Assembly: GCA_029216955.1 (NCBI GenBank)
Contig: JANAVB010010791.1
Location: forward strand, 6,249,838-6,313,837
Direction of reading: 5' to 3'
Source of the DNA: Iris pallida
Lineage: Eukaryota > Streptophyta > Magnoliopsida > Asparagales > Iridaceae
DNA: 64,000 bases
In this document: positions 55,083-64,000 of the stretch, piece after piece
Position numbering within the stretch: position 1 is the stretch's first letter
Layout: each line of letters opens with the position of its first letter
The notes under the pieces: model-generated
Seen by the model: the letters and a program-made list of their open reading frames with translations, nothing else
What the model was told of the DNA's origin: nothing
The model's database searches: none
Translations under genes and position numbers: made by a program

Positions 55083-58000
55083 ATGTCTTCGACCGAAGCC
55101 ATCATCAACGACGAGCCCGCACAACCCTCATCGCCTAAAGAGAAGGCGAAGACCTCGAAGAAGGGCAAGAGCAAGGAACCGTTGCTGGAACGGGCTCTTG
55201 GCGAGTTGGCGGACCGTGTTGAGATGCTAGAGAAGGGCGTGACAGGCGTCGAGTATCAAGTGGAGCAGAACCAAGCGGCTCAAGAGGAATTTGCCCAAGG
55301 TTTGGAGGCGGATGTCGCCACGGCTATGTCGGAGTTCCGGGAGCATCTCCGCGAGATGCAGGCTGAGTTCGAGGAAGAACGAAAGGCCACGAAGGCGGAG
55401 ATTGCTGAACTACGCAAAGAGCTACAAACCAAGGCGGAGGTCCTCGAGAGGGCCATTGCTGGTGGTCCGACTCCGAGGAGGGAGTCGACGCAGAGGGTGA
55501 AGTATCCAGAACCAAAATCCTTCAATGGCGTACGGGACGCGAAGGAGGTGGACAACTTCATCTGGAACGTCGAGCGTTACCTGAAGGCGGTCCGCATCGA
55601 GGATGAGACCGACAAGGTAAACACAGCGTCCCTATATTTTTCTGATGATGCTACGCTGTGGTGGCGACACAGGTGCATTGATATAGAAAAGGGACTCTGC
55701 AAGATCGAGACTTGGGAGGATCTCAAGAAGGAGATCAAGTCTCAGTTCTACCCGAAGAACATGGAGTATGTCGCAAGACGGGGTTTGCGTCAACTCAAGC
55801 ACACCGGGTCGATCAAGGAGTATGTGGCGGAGTTCACCCGCCTGATGCTCACCATTTCCAGTATGGGCGAAGAAGATCGCCTGTTCGCATTCCTAGAGGG
55901 TCTACAACCATGGGCGGCACAAGAATTGCAGAGGCAAGATGTGTCAGATCTGAACACGGCTGTTGCGGCAGCCGAGAAGCTGATGGAGTATCGACGGAGC
56001 GATGCCCCAAAGCCCAAGGAAAAGACCACCACCAAGTTCAATGGTGGGGGAGCGAAGAAGAACAACGAAAAGGGAGGCCCGCCGTCGAAGGACAAGCCGC
56101 AAGCAAAGCCTTCGACGGAGCGGAAGATCGAGTGCTATGTGTGCGATGGAAATCATCTCGCACGAGACTGTCCGAACAAGGGCAAGAGGGTGAACACAGT
56201 CCAAGGCGAGGAGGCCGAGGACATGGAGCCTAAGAAGGGGGCTCACATGGGTGCCCTGCGCCTGCTGAATGCTTTGAAGAGCAAGGCGGTAGTGTCCAAG
56301 ACCCCGAATCGAGAGCTGATGTACGTGGACGTAAAGATCAACGGCCACAACACCAGGGCGATGGTCGACACGGGGGCTACCCACAACTTTATCTCGGATG
56401 CGGAGGTCCGACGCTTGGGTTTGGCGCTGGAAAAAGACTCAAGCACGATAAAGGCAGTCAACTCTGAGGCGCGCCCTGTGCAGGGGGTGGCCAAAGGAGT
56501 GAAGATCCAAGTGGGAGACTGGACGGGTGTTACCAGTCTCACGGCAGCACCACTGGACGACTTCGACATGATCCTTGGGATGGACTTCCTCACTTCGGCA
56601 AAGGCAGTCCCAATGCCGCATCTGGGAGTCGTCGGGATCATGGAGGAGAGCTCTCCGTGCATGGTGACAACTGCACGAGGCGAGCTTGCGAAAGGGAAGG
56701 CTCTCTCCGCACTACAACTCAAGAAGGGGATGCGACACGGAGAGATGACTTACCTTGCTGTGCTCAAGTCGGAGGAGGCACCCGTGCAGGGGGATCTTCC
56801 GCCTGAGATCGAGGACGTCCTTGTGGAGTTTGGGGACGTCATGTCGAAGGAGTTGCCGAAGAGGCTACCTCCGCGGAGGGAGGTAGACCATGCCATCGAG
56901 TTGGAGCCGGGCACGAAGCCGCCCGCCATGGCTCCATATCGCATGGCCCCGCCCGAGCTGGACGAGTTGAAGAAGCAACTCAAGGAGCTACTGGACGCGG
57001 GATTCATCAGACCGTCAAAGGCCCCGTATGGTGCACCGGTGCTGTTTCAGAAGAAGAAGGATAGAAGCCTTCGTTTGTGCATCGACTATCGTGCACTAAA
57101 CAAGGTAACCGTCAAGAACAAATATCCCATCCCGTTGGTGGCGGACTTGTTCGACCAATTGGGAGGCGCGAGATACTTCTCCAAACTTGATCTGCGCTCG
57201 GGGTATTATCAAGTCCGGATTGCGGAGGGTGACGAGGCTAAGACGGCATGCGTGACGAGGTATGGCGCATATGAGTTTATGGTTATGCCTTTTGGTCTAA
57301 CAAATGCTCCTGCGACTTTTTGTACTTTGATGAACAAGCTCTTTCATCCCTATCTGGATCGGTTCGTCGTGGTCTACCTCGACGACATCGTCGTGTACTC
57401 AAACACGATGGAGGAGCACATCGAGCATTTGAAGACTGTCTTCCAGGTGCTAAGGGAGAACGAACTCTTCGTCAAGCGGGAGAAGTGCTCATTCGCACAA
57501 GAAGAGGTGTCGTTCTTGGGGCACTGGATCGGGCGTGGCAAGATATGGATGGACGGCGCAAAGGTCCAGTCCATACGGGAGTGGGAGGCTCCCACCAAGC
57601 CGACGGAGCTGCGATCATTCCTTGGCTTGGCGAACTACTACCGGCGGTTCATCCGAGGATATTCTGCCATCACAGCGCCTCTGACCGATCTGCTGCGGAA
57701 GGATCGGGCGTGGAGCTGGACGCCCCGATGCGAGGAGGCATTCGAGGCACTGAAGTGGGCTGTGACGGAGGAGCCGGTCTTGTCTCTACCGGACTACTCC
57801 AAGGCGTTCAAAGTGCACACGGACGCGTCCGACTTCGCCATCGGTGGGGTGTTGGTGCAGGAAGGACACCCCATCGCGTTCGAGAGCCGCAAGCTGAATG
57901 ACACTGAGCGGCGCTACACGGTGCAGGAGAAGGAGATGACCGCGGTCGTGCATAGCTTGAGGACATGGCGGCACTACCTCCTCGGCACCAAGTTCGTGGT

Positions 58001-59642
58001 CATGACGGACAATGTTGCCACGAGCTACTTCCAGTCCCAGAAGAAGCTATCTCCGAAGCAGGCGAGATGGCAAGATTTTCTAGCCGAGTTCGACATGGCA
58101 TTGCAGTACAAACCCGGCAAAGAAAATCAGGTGGCCGATGCGCTTAGCAGGAAGGCCGAGCTCGCATCTGTGTGCTTGCTCAAGGGGGACATTCTGGACC
58201 GTGTTCGAGTGGGGATCATGGAGGACCCACTAACACTGGCCCTAGTGAAGCTTGCCAAGGAGGGCAAAACGAGAAGGTTCTGGCTGAAAGACGGACTTCT
58301 CTACACCAAGGGCGACAGGGTGGTCGTGCCTAGGTGGAGTGGCTTGCGGAGACAGCTGCTCAAGGAGTGTCATGACACAAAGTGGGCTGGACACCCGGGG
58401 CAGAAGCGAACCTTGGCGCTACTGGAGGCCGCATACTACTGGCCTCGCATGCGCGAGGATGTGGAGGATTATGTTCGCACTTGTCTTGTGTGCCAACAAG
58501 ACAAGGTGGATCATCAGAAGCCCGGGGGCCTGCTGGAGCCTCTTCCCGTGCCGAGTCGGCCGTGGGAGAGCATTTCGATGGACTTCATCTCCGCCCTGCC
58601 GAAAGTGGGGGCGCTTGGGTCCATTCTCGTGGTGGTGGACCGGTTCTCCAAGTACGCGACCTTCATTGCTGCTTCGACGGACTGCACAGCAGAGGAGGCC
58701 GCGCGACTGTTCATCAGCCATGTGGTGAAGTTCTGGGGCATCCCGGTCAACATTGTCAGCGACCGAGACCCCCGCTTCACGGGGAAGTTCTGGACGGAAG
58801 TGTTCAAAATCCTCGGGACGGACTTACACTTCTCGACCAGCTTCCACCCGCAGACGGACGGGCAGACCGAGCGGGTCAACTCGCTACTCGAGGAGTACTT
58901 GCGGCACTTTGTGAGTGCCAACCAGAGGGATTGGGTGCATCACCTCGACGTCGCTCAGTTCTGCTACAATCTTCAACGGAGCGAGTCGTCGCACAGCAGT
59001 CCATTCGAGTTGGTGATGGGTCGCCAACCGCTTGCCCCGCACACGCTGAGTGCGGGGCCCTCGAGTAGAAGCCCCGCGGCCAACCAGTTTACTTCAGATT
59101 TCAAGACAAAGGCGGACATTGCCAAGGCATTTCTGGAGAAGGCCGCGAGGAAGATGAAGAAGTGGGCCGACGCGAAGCGAAGGCCGGTTGAGTACAAGGA
59201 GGGGGACATGGTGCTGGTGAAGCTGCAACCACAACAGTTCAAGGTGTTCCGCAAGGTGCACAAAGGACTGATCCGGAAGTACGAAGGCCCCTTCCCCGTG
59301 CTCAAGAAGGTAGGCAAGGTGGCCTACAAGCTTGAACTCCCTGCCAAGCTGAAGATTCATCCAGTCTTCCATGCCAGTTGCTTGAAGCCGTACCATGAAG
59401 ACTTGGAGGATCCCCAGCGCGGAGTTTCGAAGCGACCAACGGCGACCATGACGACTTCCTTCGACAAGGAGATGGAAGCCGTGCTGGACAGGAGGACCAT
59501 TCGGCGACGAGGCGTGTCCCCGTATGTGGAGTACCTCATCCGGTGGAAGGGCTTGCCTTACGGTGAGTCTAGCTGGGAACGTGCTGATACGCTGCATCAG
59601 TTCGAAGCCGAGATCCAGGCGTTTCTCAGCGAGCATGGTTGA
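55083..59642 (+). CDS. R2 gag-pol polyprotein with chromodomain (1519 codons, intact)
   Basis: It starts at the first ATG after the primer site ([10 protein letters not shown]). Rough residues: lysine-rich N-terminus; predicted coiled coil about 35-125 (heptads of L, E, A); capsid about 140-310 with [12 protein letters not shown] and FYPKN; zinc knuckle [13 protein letters not shown] about 351-363, spaced CX2CX3HX4C rather than the usual CX2CX4HX4C; protease [12 protein letters not shown] about 427; [11 protein letters not shown] about 764; RNase H VHTDASDF about 910; integrase HHCC about 1097-1140; DDE with [15 protein letters not shown] and GQTERV; chromodomain about 1464-1519 with [16 protein letters not shown]. 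All catalytic motifs are intact. Base use is markedly more GC-rich than the flanking DNA. The chromodomain probably steers integration to heterochromatin marks, as known for chromoviruses. Confidence 0.95.
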   Translation: MSSTEAIINDEPAQPSSPKEKAKTSKKGKSKEPLLERALGELADRVEMLEKGVTGVEYQVEQNQAAQEEFAQGLEADVATAMSEFREHLREMQAEFEEERKATKAEIAELRKELQTKAEVLERAIAGGPTPRRESTQRVKYPEPKSFNGVRDAKEVDNFIWNVERYLKAVRIEDETDKVNTASLYFSDDATLWWRHRCIDIEKGLCKIETWEDLKKEIKSQFYPKNMEYVARRGLRQLKHTGSIKEYVAEFTRLMLTISSMGEEDRLFAFLEGLQPWAAQELQRQDVSDLNTAVAAAEKLMEYRRSDAPKPKEKTTTKFNGGGAKKNNEKGGPPSKDKPQAKPSTERKIECYVCDGNHLARDCPNKGKRVNTVQGEEAEDMEPKKGAHMGALRLLNALKSKAVVSKTPNRELMYVDVKINGHNTRAMVDTGATHNFISDAEVRRLGLALEKDSSTIKAVNSEARPVQGVAKGVKIQVGDWTGVTSLTAAPLDDFDMILGMDFLTSAKAVPMPHLGVVGIMEESSPCMVTTARGELAKGKALSALQLKKGMRHGEMTYLAVLKSEEAPVQGDLPPEIEDVLVEFGDVMSKELPKRLPPRREVDHAIELEPGTKPPAMAPYRMAPPELDELKKQLKELLDAGFIRPSKAPYGAPVLFQKKKDRSLRLCIDYRALNKVTVKNKYPIPLVADLFDQLGGARYFSKLDLRSGYYQVRIAEGDEAKTACVTRYGAYEFMVMPFGLTNAPATFCTLMNKLFHPYLDRFVVVYLDDIVVYSNTMEEHIEHLKTVFQVLRENELFVKREKCSFAQEEVSFLGHWIGRGKIWMDGAKVQSIREWEAPTKPTELRSFLGLANYYRRFIRGYSAITAPLTDLLRKDRAWSWTPRCEEAFEALKWAVTEEPVLSLPDYSKAFKVHTDASDFAIGGVLVQEGHPIAFESRKLNDTERRYTVQEKEMTAVVHSLRTWRHYLLGTKFVVMTDNVATSYFQSQKKLSPKQARWQDFLAEFDMALQYKPGKENQVADALSRKAELASVCLLKGDILDRVRVGIMEDPLTLALVKLAKEGKTRRFWLKDGLLYTKGDRVVVPRWSGLRRQLLKECHDTKWAGHPGQKRTLALLEAAYYWPRMREDVEDYVRTCLVCQQDKVDHQKPGGLLEPLPVPSRPWESISMDFISALPKVGALGSILVVVDRFSKYATFIAASTDCTAEEAARLFISHVVKFWGIPVNIVSDRDPRFTGKFWTEVFKILGTDLHFSTSFHPQTDGQTERVNSLLEEYLRHFVSANQRDWVHHLDVAQFCYNLQRSESSHSSPFELVMGRQPLAPHTLSAGPSSRSPAANQFTSDFKTKADIAKAFLEKAARKMKKWADAKRRPVEYKEGDMVLVKLQPQQFKVFRKVHKGLIRKYEGPFPVLKKVGKVAYKLELPAKLKIHPVFHASCLKPYHEDLEDPQRGVSKRPTATMTTSFDKEMEAVLDRRTIRRRGVSPYVEYLIRWKGLPYGESSWERADTLHQFEAEIQAFLSEHG

Positions 59643-59660
59643 CGAGGGCATCAACGCCTT

Positions 59661-59673
59661 AGGTGGGGGAGAA
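59661..59673 (+). other. R2 polypurine tract
   Basis: AGGTGGGGGAGAA directly precedes the 3' LTR start, the plus-strand primer site. Confidence 0.85.
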
Positions 59674-60194
59674 TGTAACGCCCCAAATGTTGCACCCCGC
59701 CCGAGGCCCTGTTGCATAACCTTTTTGCGGACTAAGGTTATGCGGGAAGCTTCCAGAACATTCTAGAAGATGGCGGAAGGCTCTAGAAGACTGTGGATCT
59801 CTCCGGGAGGCCCAAGATCGTTCTAGGAGGCCCAAGAAGCTTCTGGAAGGCCCTTGAAGTTTCCTTTTATGTTGCTAGGGAATAAACCTGGAATATGCCA
59901 TTCCAGTTATGGTAGATTGTAATAATCCTTGGAATATTCCTTCCAGGACTTTCCTTGTATTGCTCTATGAGCACTTATAAAAGGGGGAGGCTCTCATTTG
60001 TTCCTCACCACCTAAAATTGTAAGCATTCTCCAAGTCAATAAAGAGATTCTTACTAGTCCCATCTTTGCTCCACTATTCTAGTTTTCTTAGCGATCTAGC
60101 TAAGTCGGGACGGGAAGGCTTGCATGAGTCTTTGAGGAGAAAGACAGTGCGCCGCACGGGACGAAGTGCTAGCAAAAACACTAAGTCCGTGACA
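59674..60194 (+). repeat. R2 3' LTR (521 bp)
   Basis: Identical by eye to 54530-55050, followed by AATG, the target duplication. Confidence 0.96.
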
Positions 60195-60264
60195 AATGGC
60201 TTGCCAGCTTGACTGAAGTCAAGCTGGCTGGATGGTAGGCTATTCGATCCTAGCTGGAGGCACA

Positions 60265-60283
60265 AATCCAGAGTCGCGGCTCA

Positions 60284-60329
<46 letters not shown>

Positions 60330-60368
60330 CCAGAGTCGCGGCTCAGCCATATATATATATATATATAT

Positions 60369-60417
<49 letters not shown>

Positions 60418-60442
60418 ATATATAATCCAGAGTCACGGCTCA

Positions 60443-60524
<82 letters not shown>

Positions 60525-60540
60525 TGAGCCGTGACTCTGG

Positions 60541-60614
<74 letters not shown>
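60265..60614. repeat. TA arrays with a 22-bp unit in three direct and one inverted copy
   Basis: The unit AATCCAGAGTCGCGGCTCAGCC lies at 60265-60286, 60327-60348 and 60424-60445 (one base changed), and inverted at 60522-60543. Long TA runs separate the copies. The frames through the runs (alternating Ile-Tyr) are artefacts. Confidence 0.9.
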
Positions 60615-61285
<671 letters not shown>

Positions 61286-61288
<3 letters not shown>

Positions 61289-61416
61289 CGGATCAAAAGC
61301 CCCCCAACGGGAGCCCCCCAAAAGCTCCCCCTAGTGCACCGTTGGATCGAGCGGGCGCGTCCCTTCGATCCAACGGTGTAGTAAAAGGGGAGCTTTTGGG
61401 GGTCTCCCGATCCAGA

Positions 61417-61419
<3 letters not shown>
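61286..61419. mobile_element. Second small foldback element in the TA array
   Basis: It opens TTCGGATCAAAAGCCCCC, related to the neighbouring MITE end, and closes GGGGGTCTCCCGATCC. Inside is a strong hairpin, ACCGTTGGATCGA against TCGATCCAACGGT (about 61338-61378), flanked by AAAAGCTCCCC and GGGGAGCTTTT. TA arrays adjoin both ends. Confidence 0.75.

Positions 61420-61497
<78 letters not shown>
61420..61497. repeat. TA microsatellite
   Basis: Uninterrupted TA run. Similar runs lie at 60287-60326, 60446-60521, 60544-60615, 60723-60842 and 61201-61285. Confidence 0.95.
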
Positions 61498-63382
61498 CCA
61501 TATTTTTTTAGTTCCAGCCTCCTTTGGGTTTTTTCTCGGTGATCCTTCGACTTCGCGGAGCGATTGCGGTCAATCCCGACGTCCTTTTCATGCGTCGTTT
61601 TCTTGTTGGAACATATCGAGGTTAGCTTTCCAAAAAAAATATTTTATTTTCTGTAATTATTTACATGAATTTCTAGAGATTTATTTGAGTGTTTGTTCTC
61701 AAAAAGTTGATGCGTCGTACATTTTCGAGATTTTGGGAGATTTCAAACTCCATATTGCGATCCGTTTGAAGTTTTGGAAAGCTGGCAAAAAGATCTACAT
61801 CATATAATGTTTCCATAAATTCTTATGATTATTTAGTATTTTATTTAATTCATTGAACTCAGATTTGACTGATGATTCAACGATTTGGTCATAGTTAGCC
61901 ATAACTGCGATAACTTTTGACTAAATCGTGATTTTGTAGCACCATCGATTCCAGTGCACTCGTGGCGCTGAAATGTACTAGAATGCACACTCAACTCATT
62001 GAGTTTGTAACGTTTGACTAGTTAGTCAAAGGTACGTCTCGATTTGTGTGTCACGAATTCCGAAATTAAAATCGTGACTTTCTATAGCCAAATGTCCTTG
62101 TTTAGATTATACTTCAGATTATAATTAGGTTAAATTAGATTTTTAAGTAATTTATTTTAGAATTAAGTAATATTAGATAGGTTAACCTATTAGCCATCTT
62201 TCCATAATTTTTAGAATAAAAATCTTAGAAATGGCTTGTGGTTTTAGTGTACGGTTCATGGTACGATGGTATGATATGGGTTGGTAGATTTTAGGTCGAA
62301 GTTTCTCTTGTCCCTGACTTGTGAAAATGGTTTGTCCAGGAAATCAGGCAAGTTTCACTATGACATTATATTACCTTTATTTTGTAGTACATGTATCTTT
62401 ATATCGTCTTTTCACTATTACTTCTTGTTTTCGTCGTTCTAGATTCATTATTATTACTGCTTGTACATGAGAGTGAGAATCGTTAGAGTACATGTACATG
62501 TTCATGTTTTATTTTTCGTTTATCATGTTTACTGTTTATCGTATTGTTAATGTTTACCGTATTGGACATGTACTTGTGAGTTAGTTGGGTGGGAGAATAC
62601 GAAAAGTAGACATGTGGTGCCCCAGTGTAGCCTATAGTTTATTCGGTCAGAGGACCGTCTTATAGAGTTTGTTCAGTCAATACACCTTACGTGCTGACTG
62701 TCTGATTCCTAACCCAATCACATATTGAACGTTGGTATTCTAAAACACATTGGACACGTGTTTTCGATTCTCGTTGCTATATTATTAGATGTTCCTATCA
62801 TTTGAGTATACTTTTATAGTGTTAACATGTCATATTTGATCTCTTCTTGTCATATCGTATCATATTTACAATTTGTCTTCCTTTACTGTTATTCTTTCAT
62901 GTTTGTATATTATATTGTGTAGTGTAGTATTATGGTAAAATTGTTCTAATCCTGACTGGATAACTGTTTTTCATCTTTAGACGACGTCATCTATCCTGAG
63001 GTCTACGGTGCATATGTTGACGATACTAGTGTTACTGACATACCAGATTCTGGCACTGATGTGAATTAGTTTATTTTATTTCTTATGCTTTCCCATTAGT
63101 TAGTGGTCATAGTTTTGGATTCTAGTTTATCTATTTTACTTTTCTGCTATCGAGTTGTTCCAGAGACTATCTGAATTGTAGTGGATTATTTTGATATTTT
63201 TTTAGTTTATTATTGAGACTATTGGATATTATCTTTAATGGTTCAGCTGTGGATGTTATGTGCATATTGTTCTTGTTGTGAACTATGTTATCATAGAAAA
63301 CGTACTACCGTTGATGTTGTGGTGTAGGCTGGACTTGGCTACGTACTCGTATCCTAAAAGTGGGAGCGGGTTGTGATAATAT
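61498..63382 (+). repeat. Y LTR, remaining part (probable)
   Basis: It is AT-rich with LTR-like wording (TCGTTTTCTTGTTGGAACAT, CCTGACTGGATAACTG) and ends GAGCGGGTTGTGATA, close to the X end GGGTCGTGACA. No ORF. That it continues 53837-54529 across R2 and the TA arrays is inferred from order and composition. Confidence 0.45.
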
Positions 63383-64000
63383 TCACCTTGCATTAGTGCA
63401 AGAGTGAGTGCATCAGCGTTGGTAATAAGTTGCTGCGAAGCGATGCATTTTGATATGTTTCCTACTTGCTTCTGTTATCGAGTATAACATGCTTACATGC
63501 ATACATAATTTTCATGCTTTCATAATATGCCATGAAACTGATCCTAAGGCAGAATAAAAAGATCCTAATTAAACTGTATGCTTCATATAGTTACTTAGTG
63601 TTGGGTTAGGTGAGTGGGTTTCTCCGTTCACAGTACAAGATGCCAACTGATACCCAACCCCCCAGTTATGGAGATCCGCTCATTGTATCGAAGGCACTGA
63701 AGCTCGAATTTAGCAACATGAAGATGTTCAGCCGAGGATGATGCTGGGATTTGAAAGAATGATGTATGAAACAACGAGATCCTTTGTGAACAAGAGAGAT
63801 CATGAGTGTTTTAAGCCAACTTGGCATATTCATTAGGGCTATTGAGAGGCTTTATAATCAGGTTCATTATCAACAAAGAGATTTTGTTTGTATACTCTGT
63901 TGTAACATCATTATGACTTTGTTTATTTTGCTACAAATGTCGCCATTTTGAGATAACAAATATCATTTTATCATCTTACCTTGTACGAATGTAATTCCAG
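63383..64000. other. Noncoding DNA at the right edge
   Basis: It opens with ATATTCACCTTGCATTAGTGC, related to 53722-53765 left of the Y LTR. A short frame at 63641-63739 (MPTDTQPPSYGDPLIV) ends in a stop and could be a decayed gag start. No gene is supported. Confidence 0.4.

Larger units (their letters stand above)
54530..60194 (+). mobile_element. R2: intact Galadriel-like chromovirus with identical LTRs
   Basis: Both LTRs are 521 bp (54530-55050 and 59674-60194), and I see no difference between them. They enclose a primer site, a 1519-codon open frame and a polypurine tract. The flanks carry the 4-bp duplication AATG (54526-54529 and 60195-60198). Everything needed for autonomous movement appears present, so the insertion is recent. 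The clade is inferred from the short LTR, the knuckle spacing and the chromodomain. Confidence 0.95.

Noticed and set aside
58382..59068. 228-codon frame inside the R2 polyprotein
   Set aside because: Off-frame shadow in GC-rich coding sequence.

Overview
The window is plant nuclear DNA, almost wholly built of LTR retrotransposons nested in one another. I see no rRNA, tRNA, CRISPR array or bacterial-type gene. The elements are chromodomain Ty3/gypsy elements of the Tekay/Del type (called T1, T2, T3), shorter-LTR chromoviruses that look Galadriel-like (R1, R2), two Ty1/copia elements (C1, C2) and parts of two more long-LTR elements (X, Y). The one piece of host gene I recognise is a two-exon fragment matching phytochromobilin synthase (HY2), at 39474-39909 on the minus strand. 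It points to a land plant, probably a seed plant with a TE-rich genome. The species cannot be told from this.

Layout. 1-8204 is T1 (plus strand); only the last 342 bp of its 5' LTR are inside the window. T1 sits in the gag gene of C1, whose remainder (8205-about 12288) is frameshifted. After about 1.35 kb of AT-rich DNA comes a four-level nest, 13643-38759. The outer element R1 has a 5' LTR fragment at 13643, pol at 34959-38204 and its 3' LTR at 38236-38759. R1 carries the 3' end of X (13794-34958). The LTR of X is split by C2 (15679-32941, minus strand, TSD TGGAC). C2 is split by T2 (20008-30699, minus strand, TSD CACCG). LTR divergence judged by eye falls in the same order: R1 about 12 %, C2 about 4-5 %, T2 about 1 %.

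38760-41970 is non-LTR DNA with the HY2 fragment and two small inverted-repeat transposons. 41971-52194 is T3. It has an intact 1569-codon polyprotein and a perfect TSD (AATGG), but its right LTR is inverted relative to its left LTR. 52200-54529 is degenerate repeat DNA ending in the start of the Y LTR. The Y LTR is interrupted by R2 (54530-60194), a complete element with LTRs identical by eye, an open 1519-codon polyprotein and a 4-bp TSD. 60265-61497 is a cluster of long TA arrays holding small foldback elements. 61498-64000 is the rest of the Y LTR and flanking DNA.

The observations I rate highest are: (1) T3, an LTR element integrated with inverted LTRs, which would make long double-stranded RNA if transcribed through; (2) a five-unit perfect heat-shock element, plus further HSE clusters, upstream of the TATA box in both LTRs of the young element R2; (3) the HY2 fragment beside the nest; (4) an LTR stem-loop with a compensatory base change between Tekay subfamilies. 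Family names come from motif recognition. No database search or alignment program was run, and all divergence figures are counts by eye.
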